Notes: generated by a model from the sequence alone, not told the origin. Numbered from the stretch's first letter, positions 39,883 through 53,436 are shown. The stretch is 64,000 bases of DNA from Chrysoperla carnea (GCF_905475395.1 NC_058339.1:86748520-86812519), one strand, 5' to 3'. Made by a program: numbers and translations.

Positions 39883-40232
39883 TAAATGTGTTTCATAGGT
39901 GTCAAATATCATTAGTAAAGCAGGAGTTAGTGGTGCAAATGTTTCTATTTGTTAATAAACAATAAATTTCTAATTCAATGGAACGATCAATGTTAAAGTT
40001 CACATAAAAAATTAGTAAATAGGCAACTTGTACGATGTAAATGTTAAGTGTTTGTCAAATAATCGAAAACTATTATACATGTATTAACGCATACGTAATT
40101 CAAGTTGCAAGTCAACTGTAACATTTATCATTTCATTGAAATAAAAATTTATTGTTTTTTTAATAAATAGAAACATTTGCACCAATAACTCATGACTTAC
40201 TAATGATATTTGACACCTTAGAAATACATTTC
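39883..40232. repeat. 350-bp near-palindromic foldback element
   Basis: Arms of about 100 bp (39883-39983 and 40133-40232) are roughly 85% complementary, for example GTGTCAAATATCATTAGTAA against its complement at 40193-40214. The centre contains a further inverted piece (CAACTTGTAC / CAAGTTG). Transcription would give a long hairpin. Confidence 0.8.
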
Positions 40233-40293
40233 ATGAATTTTTACAGAAATGCGAGCGATTTCTTTCATTTTCCTTTATTTGCAGCATCTTTAA

Positions 40294-40933
40294 GGATGTA
40301 TGAGCATGGTAGTGGGGGCACAAATTTAAAAATAGATATTTTCAATTTTGATGATAAATTTATATTATTACTTGACGATATAAGACGAAAAGTAAGAATA
40401 AAATTTTTCGATATCTGGCTTAATTTTCAAAATATTGAAAATTGAAAATTTTGTTTAATTATTTAGCTTTCGATATTTCGAAAACCAAGACACATATCGA
40501 AAAATTTTATTTTTATTTTTCGTCTACATTCATGAAGTTATAACAAAATTCATCATCAAAGTTGAAAATAAGATAAAAATAATTTCAACCATTAATCTAC
40601 CCTGCTCTTACATCCCTTATATGGACGGTGACACTTAGTTTTTTTTCTTTTCTAATTCATAGCTAATATGTTTACTTTCTATTAAAAAGTTTTTTTTAAA
40701 TTTGTTTTCATTCATTCCAAATGAAAATTATCAAAAACTTCCAAAATATGTCGTTTTTTGAGATTCCTCCATAAGAGCCCATGTATTTTATATCGATTTT
40801 TAATGACTTTTTTCTTAAAAATTTGCACGGTTACCTAAGCTGAAATTTTAACCACGTATTCTTTGAGTAAAAGACTACCTACAAATAAATTTTGAGCCTT
40901 TAAATCAAACATTGTTGTCATGCTCATACATCC
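40294..40933. mobile_element. TTAA-flanked element, piggyBac type (640 bp)
   Basis: TTAA (40290-40293) precedes GGATGTATGAGCATG. The exact complement CATGCTCATACATCC ends at 40933 and is followed by TTAA (40934-40937). These are 15-bp perfect terminal inverted repeats with the TTAA target duplicated. It encloses no transposase. A truncated relative is at 22801-22945. Confidence 0.85.
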
Positions 40934-41226
40934 TTAACTGTTCTATTAATATCTAGAGTAAAACGGGTAAATGAATCACACGGTATAAGAAGTAAACTTT
41001 ACGTATTGCGGTCGACACCAATGTCGATTTAATAATGTGTCTGGATTAGAAGTGTTGTTTTGTATATTTACTATTTATATGTATATATAATTTTTTTTTT
41101 TTATTTACTATTTTTTCCTGTCATTTTACTACGCGAAGTACGTACACATAAACATCGCATACACACATCATAGGTGAATAAAATTGTAAATCATTATGTG
41201 TGTGTTATATATATTTTTAGAAAATA

Positions 41227-41920
41227 CAGAGTGGTGCATTAGTGAATATACCATTTGGTATATTATTAGTTTCTTTATTATTAGTTGTTCATATGGAACA
41301 TGTCTTGGATCTTTCGATATTCGCATCGTGCATGAATTATATTAATACAATTTTATTAATAGCCATATAAGTCTATGGATTCATATATATAGTTTACATT
41401 GAAAAATTTGATACTGTTTTCAAACAAATTTTAATAAGGTTATATGCTAATTTACATTTAAAATACATTATTTATGCATTTTCGTCCTTAATTTTCGTCT
41501 TTAATTACCAATAATTTTATTTGACTTTTCTAGACCAATTACATGTAAACAAATGAAAAATGGTCACATTTTAGAAAAAAACATGTTATTTATTGCTAAT
41601 TTTATAAGACTCGAGCAACACTGTGATATTCGCATCTTTCTCTGCCTTTGTTGATTTTCATTACGATAAGCTACATAGTTTATGTGTATTTTTGGTGTTG
41701 GCGCAGGGAAAACCGAAACACAAAATACAAAAATAACATAATTGCTACAAACTCCAAAGAAAATTGTGAATAAATATTGATTTATAAGTTCAATCCTCTT
41801 AAAAAGATCATATTCTGATAATTTACAAATCGATAAAACCGTGACACCTTACAAAAATACGACTAATAGTAAGAAGACTGATTACTTGGATAACTTTATA
41901 TCTACTTACAACCCACTCTG
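41227..41920. mobile_element. TA-flanked mariner-like MITE, copy 1 (694 bp)
   Basis: Begins CAGAGTGGTGCATTAGTGAA and ends CAACCCACTCTG, with TA on both sides. The copy at 62970-63674 has the same ends, nearly the same length and shared inner motifs (TTTCTTTATTATTAG, GTTGGYGCAGGGAA). It is non-coding. Confidence 0.8.
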
Positions 41921-44900
41921 TATATGTGAAGTACGTGTTATATATACTATATGACCAAGAATTTATTACATTTAATTTTTTTTTTTCGTGATGATGAATT
42001 TTTAGACGTTTTTCTGTGAAATTTTAGTAGTTTTTTTTTTCGTTAGTGACAAAGTTATTTAATTTTTATTAATTCTTTTTTTTTTACTTTTTATTTCAAT
42101 TTTTTGCCGGTGTTTATTTTTTTTTTTCATATATTTTTATTTTTCCTTCTTTTATAATGTCGATGGAAAAGTTTTTTTTAAAATTATATTTTGTTTTGAA
42201 TTTTGAGTAAACAAAAATTACTAATGCTTGAGATATGTTCTATAATTTTTTGTTTAGTCTGACGTAAATACGAAATTAATCAAGATTTAAGTATTCCGTA
42301 ACTATATTTCTTTACAACAAAAAATATTTATAACACTCATGTGCAAATCATATTATATAGATTATCTCATTGGCGTTTAATTTTTTTATTTCAAATTCTT
42401 TGATTTTCTCGAATGATTTTTAAATCGTTTAGATTCCGACAAAGTATGCAATTTCGATGTATTATTCATCATAATTTTACTAGCTGCGAATTGGTTTTAC
42501 CAGGTTTTAATTTAATTTCTAAATTTTCAACAATTGTATTATCTCTACAACCCTTTAGTAACAGACTGTTCACACTTAACAAATTTTTATAAATTTTTTA
42601 GGGAAAGTTCGCAAAAAAAACTGTTTCAACTTTTTAATACTGAAAACTCCTTTTTTGTAGGTAAAATAATTTAAAAAAAAAAGGTAAGTTTTGGAAATAA
42701 ATTCATGTAAAACATTATACAATTAAATAATTATAATAAAAAATTTAAATTTATTTGTTTTTCTTAAACATTTATTTAAAATTAATGGTAAAAATTGTTT
42801 TTTTCTTATTAAAAAATAATTTTTTCTCAATTTTGTTTAATTAAATATTCAAAAAAGTAAAAAATAATAAAAATTGTATTATATATTTATTTGTTAAAAA
42901 TTTTTTTTTGGTTTTTATATAATTATCATCAAGTACCAGATGTTCAAGAACCATTTTTTATGAAAATTTTAATTTATGAATATTTATTTTTGATTTTTCC
43001 TGTTTTTAAAGACATTGACAATATTTATGGTAATTAAAGTTTAATTTGCGGAAAAAAAACTGGTCTACTTCAGAAAAAATGGTTTTCATTAAATGGCTTA
43101 AAATTTTATCCTTATAAAATTCAAATAATTAAGTTGTTTTGAAAAAATGATAGTACTATGCGTGCTATGAGAGTTTGAACTGTGTTATAAAGTTTCCTTT
43201 GAATAAAAGCAAAGCCAAAAATTTTTTGTTTTAATAATATGTAATAATATTTGAAAGAATTGCAAATAACATAAAATCTATCTATCTTTAAGCGCTTTAG
43301 TGCTTTGAAATTCGAGTTTCAATCTTAATGAAAGCGTTAACAGTCCTACAATTATATTAAAGGAAATTTATCATGCTTATACGCTTTTTCAGCTAAAAAT
43401 ATTTAAATATACTATTGACAGGAGCTTATTAAAAACCTCAAATTAAAAACATGAATGAAAAATCCATTATATACACATTATTTTGTTCTTATATGTAGAA
43501 ATTATGAAAATGTCAATCAACAATTGACCTATATTTTGTATAAACAAAAAACGCGTAACCTGTCTATGAAATTTTAAGATATCTAAATTATTTTTGTACC
43601 ATTTTAAATTATAGGCAGTTGAAAATTTCCTAATTCGATACTAAAATTCTTTTTTCGTAACCTAGGTTAGTGACAAAAAAGTAATAGGCGTTATGTAGGT
43701 TTAATTAATTAATATAATATCTAATATACTAAAAGTCATATCGTCAGACATGGCTGGTACCCTAGATAAGTAGTTTGTTAAATTTTTGAACTCTCAGTTA
43801 AATAAAAATAAATTAAAAATAAACGTATCCACTACCTCCACATTTTCATTTAGACTAGTTGGTATCATTACCAATAATAATAAATATAAATATCTCGCAT
43901 ATATATTATATATGAATATAATCAATTTTAATTAATAAAATATCCTACACAACTTTTATATTGAACTTATTTTAAAAAAATCATTGGACGTAGCGGCGTT
44001 GTAACTATTGTATTACCATATACAGAAAAATGATTACTTAAGTAACATGTTCTTCTTTTATTATTAAGGTTTCATTAATGCATTTTAAAAGAAACGAAAA
44101 TTACTTAATTTAATGAGTAGACGTTTTGTGTAGGGGGTTGTGATATTTTTGTGTTTTTTAAATTTTACAATTGTATCAATTTATTATTTATTTCTGTTTG
44201 TTTGGAGTAAAGCGAGTCTGTCTAATAAAAATTTTGTTTGCTAGGAGAAATTATTTTTTGAAAAATAGGTTGTAGCTGGCGCCTGTATTGCATAATTTTT
44301 GTATTGTATTGTAAGTCCAACTGTTGTTGGGAAATATATTATAAAAATTAGTTTTTACAGGGTGATATAAAAATAATGCGAACACAAATATAACAATCTT
44401 AAAGACAGACTTTTTGAAATGGGGGATAATCCTGATGTCAAATTGGCCATATAAATGAAAAACTAAACTTGATACCATGACAAAATTTGAAAGTGAAATT
44501 AAAATTGATTAAAAAACGAAGAAGCTATAAGCAATCAAAGATTGCATTCAAAGGTTGTCCATCTTCTTTTAGTAAAACAAAGTTTTATACGTAATCTCTA
44601 AGGCGATACTCATGTATGAAGTCATTAGTGGATATCTCCCTCATAATTAGGAACTTTAAACGTTCATATCTCGCATACTAGTAGGGATTTTTAAAAATCA
44701 ACTTTACTTTTCTGCACGTCCAGTGAGAATTTTTCATTTGATGTGATTAAAAAAATATCCGCGAAAATATTTCATTTTTTAAAAACTAATCAGCAATAAT
44801 AAAACACCTTTGCAAATTACCAACTACGTGGAAATAATTTTATAAAAAAATGTAAAATATTTTGTTTAAATAAAGTTTACTCTACTTTAAACTTACTCTT

Positions 44901-45544
44901 CTCTTTTTAAATTAATTATCTTTCTGTATAAATTTTACTTTTATTAGTCATTTTAAAATTATTGAAATTATTTTTAAACTATAATTAAATAAATTATTTC
45001 AATAAATTTTATGCAATGTAATCAAAAAACCTACCTTTTCATCGTTTTGTGTTAGTTAAATTGTTTATATGTAATTTAAAACAATTATATACATTTCAAG
45101 AAATATATAATAGATACAATATTAATAGTTAATTTAAATTGTCCTTATTAATATAAATACTAAATTGATTAGATTCCATTAATTAATTAATTGCAAAATA
45201 AGTTAATTTATTAAAAAATTTTATAAAAAAATATACATAAATATTTTTAAATAACAACCATATTTAAACATATCGAGTTTATGTCATTTGTTTATACAAA
45301 TTTTATTCAGAGACACTAAAAAAATTTTTTCCTTACTGATCCGGATAAAACATCAGAAATTCATCAATTACTGATAAAAGATCAGAAATTTATTTTTATA
45401 ATGCTCCGTTTCTTGTTTTTGTTCTACTCAAATTTTTTCTTTAAAAGCTATATTTCTTCTACTCTTCTCTCTCTAAATTAATTCGAAATATGAAAATATA
45501 CATATTTCATTTTGAACATCGAACATTGAAGTTAATTATTACCC

Positions 45545-45977
45545 ACTAGAGTGATACCCACTTGCTTCGCTGGGTTTCAAAGTAAAGATTGATAAAAATT
45601 GCTCTCGCTTATCCCCTTTCTACAACATTCGAAAAAATGGTAAGGATTGTTTTACACAGGTAAAATATATGTATGGTTTTCTATTTTTTTTAAATGTATA
45701 ATAGTTGTAATTATTTATTGAGTACATCAGAAAAGATGGCCGTGAAATATTTTATATTGACTATTTTTACAGAAATCTGTAATTTATGGTAATGTCAAAT
45801 TAAATTAATTTTTATTTTTTATTAATATATCTTTATAAATTATATCTCATGTGTTATTCTGATGTATGAGCTATATTGCTGTACAGTTTCATTAAAAACC
45901 ATTCGCTAGTGTTAACGTGAAAGCGTAACAAACAAACAAACAAACATGCTAACTTTCGCATTTATAATATATAGAGA
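45545..45977 (-). mobile_element. Helitron-like element, complete non-autonomous copy
   Basis: On the minus strand it reads A|TCTCTATATATTATAAATGC, then a TTTG-repeat and GTTACGCTTTCACG. It ends with the hairpin CCCAGCGAAGCAAGTGGG and CTAG|T. The flanking A and T fit Helitron insertion. The region 52401-52780 is a close relative. Confidence 0.8.
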
Positions 45978-46977
45978 TAGAGATAGAGATATAAATAATA
46001 TCAAAAAGGTATTATTGTAGGTGGATTTATATTTATGTGGGTTTAAATATGGATGCACTACTATAGAATCTCTCTTTAATGGGTCTAAATCGATCTGTGC
46101 GGATATTACTCTGACAATAAGCAAGTTGATGGTTATTAAATAGATTAAAAATATAAACTACACCTTTGAATCATTTTATGGATTATTATTCGTTGCATAC
46201 AGAACCGAATTTTTTCAATACAGAACCGTGCTTTTTGGTTCTGTACCCAACGAATAATAAATATAGCGAATAATTTGTTTTTTTTATCAAGAATTATTCC
46301 ATTTTATTGAAAATATAAAATAATTTCTTTATAATAGTTTATTAATAGATATTTAATAATAAATTTTATTAAAATTAAAATCACATAAATAAATTGTTTG
46401 TTAATTTTATAAATAAATTAATAATAAATATAAATATTCTAAACGTAAATAAATAATATAACATCGCATATGAAATAATAATTAATGTATTTATTAAATT
46501 TTTTTTTTTCGTCTTCTCTCTTTTATTAATTATTTATTATAATTGACAATATTATCGACAATTTTAATAAAGATATTATTTATAAATATTTATTAAAATT
46601 TATATTTTATTTTGCAATAATTATTATTATTGGTGCCAAAATGTCGACACAATACAATATTATTTATATATTATAAATAAATATTATTAAATTTTGTTTT
46701 GTTAAAAAAAAACACAGTTATTTTTATGTTAATTTTTTTGCTTTTTTTTTGCAAATTGTTGATAAATAATGAAGTAAATATAATATATTGTTGTATATTT
46801 TTTCTTTTTGGTGTATGTGCATGTATTATTTGGAATTAATTGGTTTTGGAAAAGCTTTCAAAAATAATCAAAGTATACAATAAAAATATCCATTTAAAAA
46901 AGTATTTTCCTGTTTAATTTTATCAGCCCACACCATCTCCAAAATCTTTATTTAGCTTTTATGATTTATGATATGAT

Positions 46978-47390
46978 TTTCGATACCAAAAAAATGAAAA
47001 TGATTCAAAAATTTTAAATTTTATTTTTCAATCTATCATTCTTTTATAGGATTTTTTTTTTTAAATTTAAATAGATTCTCTGAACGGTTTAGCAGATATT
47101 AATAAAATTTTAAATTTTTGTAATCAATTTTATTTCAACTCTTTAAGGTATTTCAATACCATAAATTGAAATTGATACCAAAGATTTGAAATTGTATTTA
47201 TCAATTAATCATCCTTTTATAAGTCTTTTGTGAAAAATTCAATTATGGTTCTGTATACGGTTTAGGAGAAATTAATTTTCAAAGTCAGTGTTTTTATCAA
47301 AAAAAGTTTTTCATTTTTAGGCACAGTTCTTAATTTTGCATTGATTTTAAAGATCAAAACTTGAGAAATATTTATAAAATTTTTTATGTA
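46978..47390 (+). repeat. dispersed repeat family B, copy 1
   Basis: 47145-47390 matches 57001-57240 (GGTATTTCRATACC, CTTTTGTGAAAAATTCA, CAAAGTCAGTGTTYTTA, ARGCACAG). The preceding 46978-47100 looks like a partial, more diverged tandem copy. TTAAGG again marks the left edge (47144). Confidence 0.65.
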
Positions 47391-48760
47391 CCTAAATGGC
47401 AAAACATAAAACACTTATTGACTAAAAAACACACATTAATTACGACTTCTTCATATACCACCATGTAATTGGGCTGTTTTAATAATTAATTTATCGTAAA
47501 TCGTACCACAGAGAATCGACTTAAAATTTATACAGAAGGCGTATTAAATACTCATTAACTTATACATAAAATTTCTGTTCTTTTTGCTAGTTATTTCATT
47601 GCGGTATCGAAACACTTTACATATTTTTTTGAAAAACTGCTACTGATTACAACTATTTCATCAAAAATTTGTATAAAAAAAATTGGCTTATTTTATTACT
47701 CTTCTATCTGAAGTGTTTAGTTAAGAACGATTCAACGATTCAGTGGTTAAAAAGAGGCTTTTGTACTTTATTTGAAAGTGTAGAAATTACAAAACACTTA
47801 TTGTAATTTTACAATAATTTATGTGGTTAAAAATTTTTTCGGTAAATCAAAAATTTCGAGTATAATTTCAAGTTTAGTTATCCGTATAATTCTATAAAAT
47901 TTGTATCCATTCAAAAATCATAATAAATCTTTATTAACTACTCAAAAGATGTGGGTGGTCTTTGTACATGAAAGTTTAATGAATTAAAAAAAAAAAACAC
48001 CTAATGATAAAAAAAATTATTATTAAATAAAAAAGAGTCTTTAAATAATACTAATTTATTACCCAGATTGCCTATGAAAAAAGAAGATGTCGGAGAAGAA
48101 GTGAACGGTTCATCGTTAAAAATATTAACAACAACAAAAAAGAAAGTACACTAATTTAAAAGCCATCTTTAATAGGTTGATGCAGAATGATCAGAGATCA
48201 TTATTTATTTTTTGATAGAAAGTTATTCTTTTCACCATGAAAATCGAAAAGGTCTTTTTGGCTATTTCCTTTATTACTGACGAGAAGCTATTTTAAGGTT
48301 TGAAATAGTTAAGCGGTTGAAGAAATCGATTTTGTTTTTGTATTCAAATTTGTTTAAGGATGTACTAAGTCTAAATCAATTCTTAAAATTTTAAGTGTTG
48401 CCCGATCATTTAAATAAAAAAATCTAAAGTAGGATCTGATTATGTTTGTTGTAAACCTAATAGTATAAGATCTAATAACGTTACGAAAAATTGGATGCCA
48501 GACGATTAAATATTGGATAGTTCTTTTGTTTTTAAAAATTAAGTAGGCATAAAAAGCGCGCCCGGTAGTTCAGAGCTTCAGAGCTTACATCCTTTTAGCA
48601 ATATAAATTATAATTGCCAGAAAAATTTACCGTTGCTAACACCGCGTCAGATTTTACTAGCGTACATTCCGCGTTAACTAACATACTCGCTCTCACGTAT
48701 AAGCTAAATTGAGCCGTCTTAAAATGAACTGTCGAAAACATCAACAGCTCTCGTACCATA

Positions 48761-49247
48761 ATAATAGGGTAATTTCGGTTGTGGAAAATATATTATGAAA
48801 TTCGGTAAAAATTAAAAATTGATGTAGAAATATACTTAAATATTCTGATTTAGAGTCATAAGAGCACATTTTTGTTTTATTACATTACAATTAGAAGTCT
48901 TAATTTTGAATCTGTATAACACGTGACCTAAAACACGAGTCATCATGGTGTGACATCATATAGGCAAAAATAATATGCTTTAATTTGTTGAAGGCTGTCA
49001 TAGTAATTGTAGGTTATGTTACCATCAACTTTATTCATACATATAATAATGGCATACACGACTGTTGTTTTTACCAAAATTACGTCACCAAAATGAGTGT
49101 TGCGAGAATAAAAAAGGTTTAAAATTTAATTTAATTTATGGCAAGAATGCGTGTTTTTTTATATTTAAATATATTTTTTTGGGGCATTTTATTCGGAAAA
49201 TCAATATTTTGAAGTATTTTTTCATACATAGTAGAATAACCGATTAT
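48761..49247 (+). repeat. dispersed repeat family A, copy 4
   Basis: Starts ATAATAGGGTAATTTCGG and ends TAGTAGAATAACCGATTAT, with outer bases inverted (ATAAT / ATTAT). Shares the CACGTGACCTAAAACACG block and GGTTATGTTACCATCAACTT with the other copies. Confidence 0.75.
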
Positions 49248-49369
49248 AAAAATATTTCAGACTTTTTCTAAAACACAAAATTTGGAGTTGTTTGATTATT
49301 GGTCTGGTTATAAAAGGTAATATTGATCACAGGTTGTTATAATCTTTGAATGAAGAAAAATATTACGTG

Positions 49370-49385
49370 TAGGTCGTGCGACCTA
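49370..49385. promoter_or_regulatory. palindrome TAGGTCGTGCGACCTA
   Basis: Perfect 7-bp arms around TG. The AGGTC/GACCT inverted half-sites resemble those of nuclear-receptor elements, but the canonical A at position 6 is replaced by G. Function is not shown. Confidence 0.3.
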
Positions 49386-49449
49386 AGAGGTGGTTGACAT
49401 TACAACGGGGGCGCCTAATGTTTATAAGCATGCTGTATATCTCAGAGTA

Positions 49450-49468
49450 TGTGTGTGTGTGTGTGTGT
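49450..49468 (+). repeat. (GT)n microsatellite
   Basis: Nine uninterrupted GT units. A similar tract is at 51031-51048. Confidence 0.9.
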
Positions 49469-50461
49469 ATCAACTCTTAGTGCGCTAGCTGCTCTATCTC
49501 GCGCCTACACATTTTTTATACCATAAAGAGTTAAAGAAACAAAAATAAAAATAACATTACAAGAATATTGTGATGTCCAAACAAAGTAAATGTAAACATT
49601 AAAGAGGCGAATGCTTGTTGAATGGGAAAAGAAATAAAGACAGCAATATTGAAATGTAATTATGATATGATTCGTAAACGTTTCGTCTTCTCTTCGTTCT
49701 TCATCAGACCACTTCATACATAGTTTGTTCAGTTGTTTTTATGTATGTATGTATAGAATGGATGGTTGATGGTTAAAGGCTATGGCCAATATAAAACAAG
49801 TGAATGGGTTAAAAAGAGTAATAATATTCTGCTTCATTCATAAAAACCTGTACATAACAATTAAAATCCAGTAAAAAACATATGGTTGGCGCGAATCATG
49901 GCGGCGGCAATCGTCTTGTGCTTCTACACATAATTGTACAGAGTGGCTTTTTTTTTATTTACAAATGTGTGGGTATTTTTCTACAGAAAGATAATGCATG
50001 TATAAACAAAGAAAAATTTATGGTGAGATTTATAGGTTTTGTATTTAAAAAACAAGGAAATAAGCGAATCAAAATTCAAATTAATAGAGAAATCCCTAGC
50101 TCGAAAAATGGGTCGGAACGACACTCGCTCCATTTGTTAGAATCCATCCAAAAAACATTTCTAAACTTATAAGTAATTTTCCTCATTTCATTTTGAAAGT
50201 GCTTGATAAATCACAAATAGGCTAGTTCTTTAATTTAAAGACATAGAATTTTGTTTAAGTAATTGTTTGAACCGTCCTAAATTAAGTAAAAATTCTAAAG
50301 CAATTTAGAAGTTTTGTTTCACTTGTGCATCTTTAGCTAAAGTTAAAACAAGGTTCAAACAAGGCTTTTTATGGACAAGCTTTTATTGTCTAAAAATAAG
50401 AAAATAATTTTTCGTATGAGTCTCTCATAAATGAAAAATAAAAGCTGGACATATTAAAAAA

Positions 50462-50776
50462 TCAAGGATGATTCGTAACGCCTCAAGCTTTTACTAATAG
50501 TAATATATGAGTGATTATAAGAAAAAGACTTTTCTGCTTTTAGAAAAATAATAACTTGTCGCTAAAAAAGTATTTTTTATTTAATACTAAAAAGGTATTT
50601 ATATAAAATTATGGTGGAAGCGATGGGAAAATCCGATCATACTTACCATAAAAATACTTTTCTCATCCGATTTAAATATGAATGCAAACTTTTAGTTGAA
50701 TTGAATAGGAAATTGAATCAAATTTAACTTGCAAGATTTGATTTCAAACAACGGACATGTGAAATTAAATAAAAGC
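50462..50776 (+). repeat. dispersed repeat family C, copy 1
   Basis: Two blocks are shared with 55122-55217: TCAAGGATGATTCG near the left edge, and GATTTGATTT plus CAACGGACATGTGAAA near the right edge. The distance between them differs, so one copy carries an insertion or the other a deletion. Confidence 0.55.
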
Positions 50777-51474
50777 TTATAATTATCAGAATAGGCAATA
50801 AATGTTTTTTGAAGGGATTTAAACAAATGTTGTGAATAGCGTCCAAATGAGAATCTCGACCTTTTTTTCGGGGTAGGAACTGTCTAGAAGGAAATATGGT
50901 ATTTGTGACATGCAAAAGAGGTGACACCCTGCAAAATACCCATCAACTTGGTTGTAATTTATGCTATTAAAGTATGCGGTTTCGGTACCTTTAGTTTTTT
51001 TAGTTGTTCATTCATGTTATGGTTGTTGTATGTGTGTGTGTGTGTGTATGTTTTTTTTTTTAGTGGGTTTTCTCTCCATAATTTGAAATTGTTGTGGGCT
51101 GTCATTCGTTTCATAAATTTGTCTTTTTTCAACTCCTCTTTCTCTCTGTCTCACGCATCACTGAGAGTTAAGTAAAGTTGCATGACGATTGTGTAATATT
51201 TTATTGAGATAAAAATATTATTATTATTATTATTTTTATATTTATCAAAGACACAATTTTTTTTTTCTTCTTTCATTTCAATTTTATTTCGTATTAATTG
51301 TATTTATATTTAAATTTTTCGGATACACATTTATATATTTTTATATACAGGTGGTTCAGATTATTTTGAAACTATAAAATAATTCTATTAAACGTTTTTT
51401 ATATTTGGTAAATGGTTTGCTTGTGTAAATTTAACCAGAATACCAATAAATACCTTTTGTTTCACATAGTTGAC

Positions 51475-51700
51475 GCAGGCAGGTATTTACTCAGATAAAT
51501 CTAGGGCCAGGAGTCACACTTGAGAGTCTTTTCAGAATGGTTAGGAAGCTTTGCCAAACCGGGGGATGCAAGACACGAGCTCTCCATTATCTAGAGGGGC
51601 AGCTAATCCCTCCTCTGACTATGCTCACTCGGTACGTGCATGGTTGTCACCACAACCACCACAAATCACGCCTAACTACCTTTAGGCCTTCGAAAATTTG
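51475..51700. other. lower-AT patch of unknown origin
   Basis: Contrasts with the surrounding AT-rich DNA (CCAAACCGGGGGATGCAAGAC and a CACAACCACCACAAATCACG-like stretch). A 62-codon plus-strand ORF at 51537-51725 has no recognisable domain. It may be a fragment of an inserted element. Confidence 0.35.
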
Positions 51701-52400
51701 CATAGTTTTTACAATTGTTTTGTAATGAGGTGATTGTTTTAGGAGGCCATTTAATGCGTTAGTATACGAACAATACAAGAAAGATATGTGAACTTTACCT
51801 CACTTTAAGGTATTTTCGATTAATACAAAATTTTTGGTAAAGTTAAAACGATATTATTTTTAATGAAAACAATTCAAATTTCAGTGGTATAAACAATAAG
51901 ATTATTATTGATAAACAATAACTGTTAACGGTACCGTTTAAATTAAATAAAAACAATGAATAATAAATTCAATATAATATTGGAAATATATAGTTATTAT
52001 TACAGTGAAACTTATTTATTACGACGTTGAAAGAATTGCCCTAACCTAATCGATTCACAATTTGTAACTTTTTTTTTTAAATTGATTTATGGGGCTTAAA
52101 AATGGGTGTCTATTACTTTCTGGAATCTATTTACACAGTTTAAGAAGCACCCGCGATACAAAAATAGATCTAGCCAACTCGTCTAGGCATTATTTAGGGT
52201 GTACTTTTCTTTGTTTCAAAAAAATCAGCTCATTCGTTAGGAGATACCTAACGATACTTATTTTCTAGTAGTTATCGGGTACGGAACCCTAAGTCACAGC
52301 CAGACACACTGATGCCTGTGTATCTGCGTGTATGTTAAACTTATAACATTCCTCTTTGTTAGTCGAAAATTAAAAATACATGTAACTGGTAATATTTCTA

Positions 52401-52780
52401 TGGGTTTAAAAGTAAAGATCGATAAAGATTGCTCTCGCTTATCCCCTTTCTATAACATTCGAAATAATGGTAAGGATTATTTTACACAGGTAAAATATAT
52501 GTATGGTTTTCTATTTTTTTAATGTATAATAGTCGTAATTATTCATTGAGTACCTCAGAAAAGATGGCCGTGAAATATTTTATATTGACTATTTTTACAG
52601 AAATCTGTAATTTGTGCTAATGTTATAATATAATAATATAAATTATAGTTCATGTGTTATTCTGAAGTATGAGCTATATTGCTGTACAATTTCATTAAAA
52701 ACCATTCGCTAGTTTTAGCGTGAAAGCGTAACAAACAAACAAACAAACATGCTTACTTTGGTATTTATAATATATAGAGA
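52401..52780 (-). mobile_element. Helitron-like element, 3'-truncated copy
   Basis: Closely similar to 45545-45977, including CTCGCTTATCCCCTTTCTA, CAGAAAAGATGGCCGTGAAA and the four CAAA units. It has the same minus-strand A|TCTCTATATATTATAAAT start, but the 3' hairpin and CTAG are missing. Confidence 0.75.
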
Positions 52781-53436
52781 TTCTCGTGAAGAGATTTGAC
52801 TGTATTTAGAATTTTAATAATAATAATAATAATGTGTTATATACAGTTTTTATTGCAAAACAATTAAAATATTATTATTTTTAAAAAACCATACTGTATG
52901 TAATATAATCTTTAGGTCATAAATTTTGGTGTTAATTTTTTGTTTATTGGTGAAATTCTTTTTTTTTTTTTTCTTATTTAATATTTATTTATCTTAATGT
53001 TTATTTCATATATAAATATATTTTTGTTTGTAATATAATAAATTGGTGCTTTTAAAATAAACAGTTAAGTTGAGAGAAAAAAAATTATTATTTAAAGACT
53101 TTTTTTTTTTTAACTGCCTACACACGAATATAAGTTGACAATCAATACGATTTGCTTATGAGTGAGTGGTACCTATGGTTTTGGCTGCGATTGTGAGATG
53201 GCTGGCTTCTTGTTATCTTGCAATTATATTAATACATGAATGGAATACATAATAAAATTTTGTCGCCTCTTGAATAAAGTTAAATTTTTGTTTATTTTTT
53301 TAAATTTTAAAACTGTATTTTTACACCTTCTGAATTAATTTGACGTTTTTTTAAGGATTCTTATTTTTTAGCCCTCGAGTTTCAATTTATTTTCAAGTCT
53401 CAAATTTCGATGAGGTTTGCGTAATTATTTACTGAA

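Noticed and set aside
41706..41714. GGGAAAACC, a match to the Dorsal consensus, upstream of sog
   Set aside because: A rough base-composition estimate predicts about one such match by chance in 64 kb. It lies inside a mariner-like MITE, and the second copy of that element lacks it.
48560..48600. tRNA-like 5' half (GCGCCCGGTAGTTCAGAGC)
   Set aside because: There is no matching 3' half, B box or acceptor stem downstream, so no tRNA gene is supported.
49868..49925. Minus-strand GCCGCCGCCATG resembling a strong start context, as a candidate sog first exon
   Set aside because: The frame stops after about 12 codons with no hydrophobic signal and no suitable phase-1 donor.
49882..50172. 96-codon plus-strand ORF in the right half
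   Set aside because: Its composition follows AT-rich background after a short GC-rich start, and there is no domain or exon structure.
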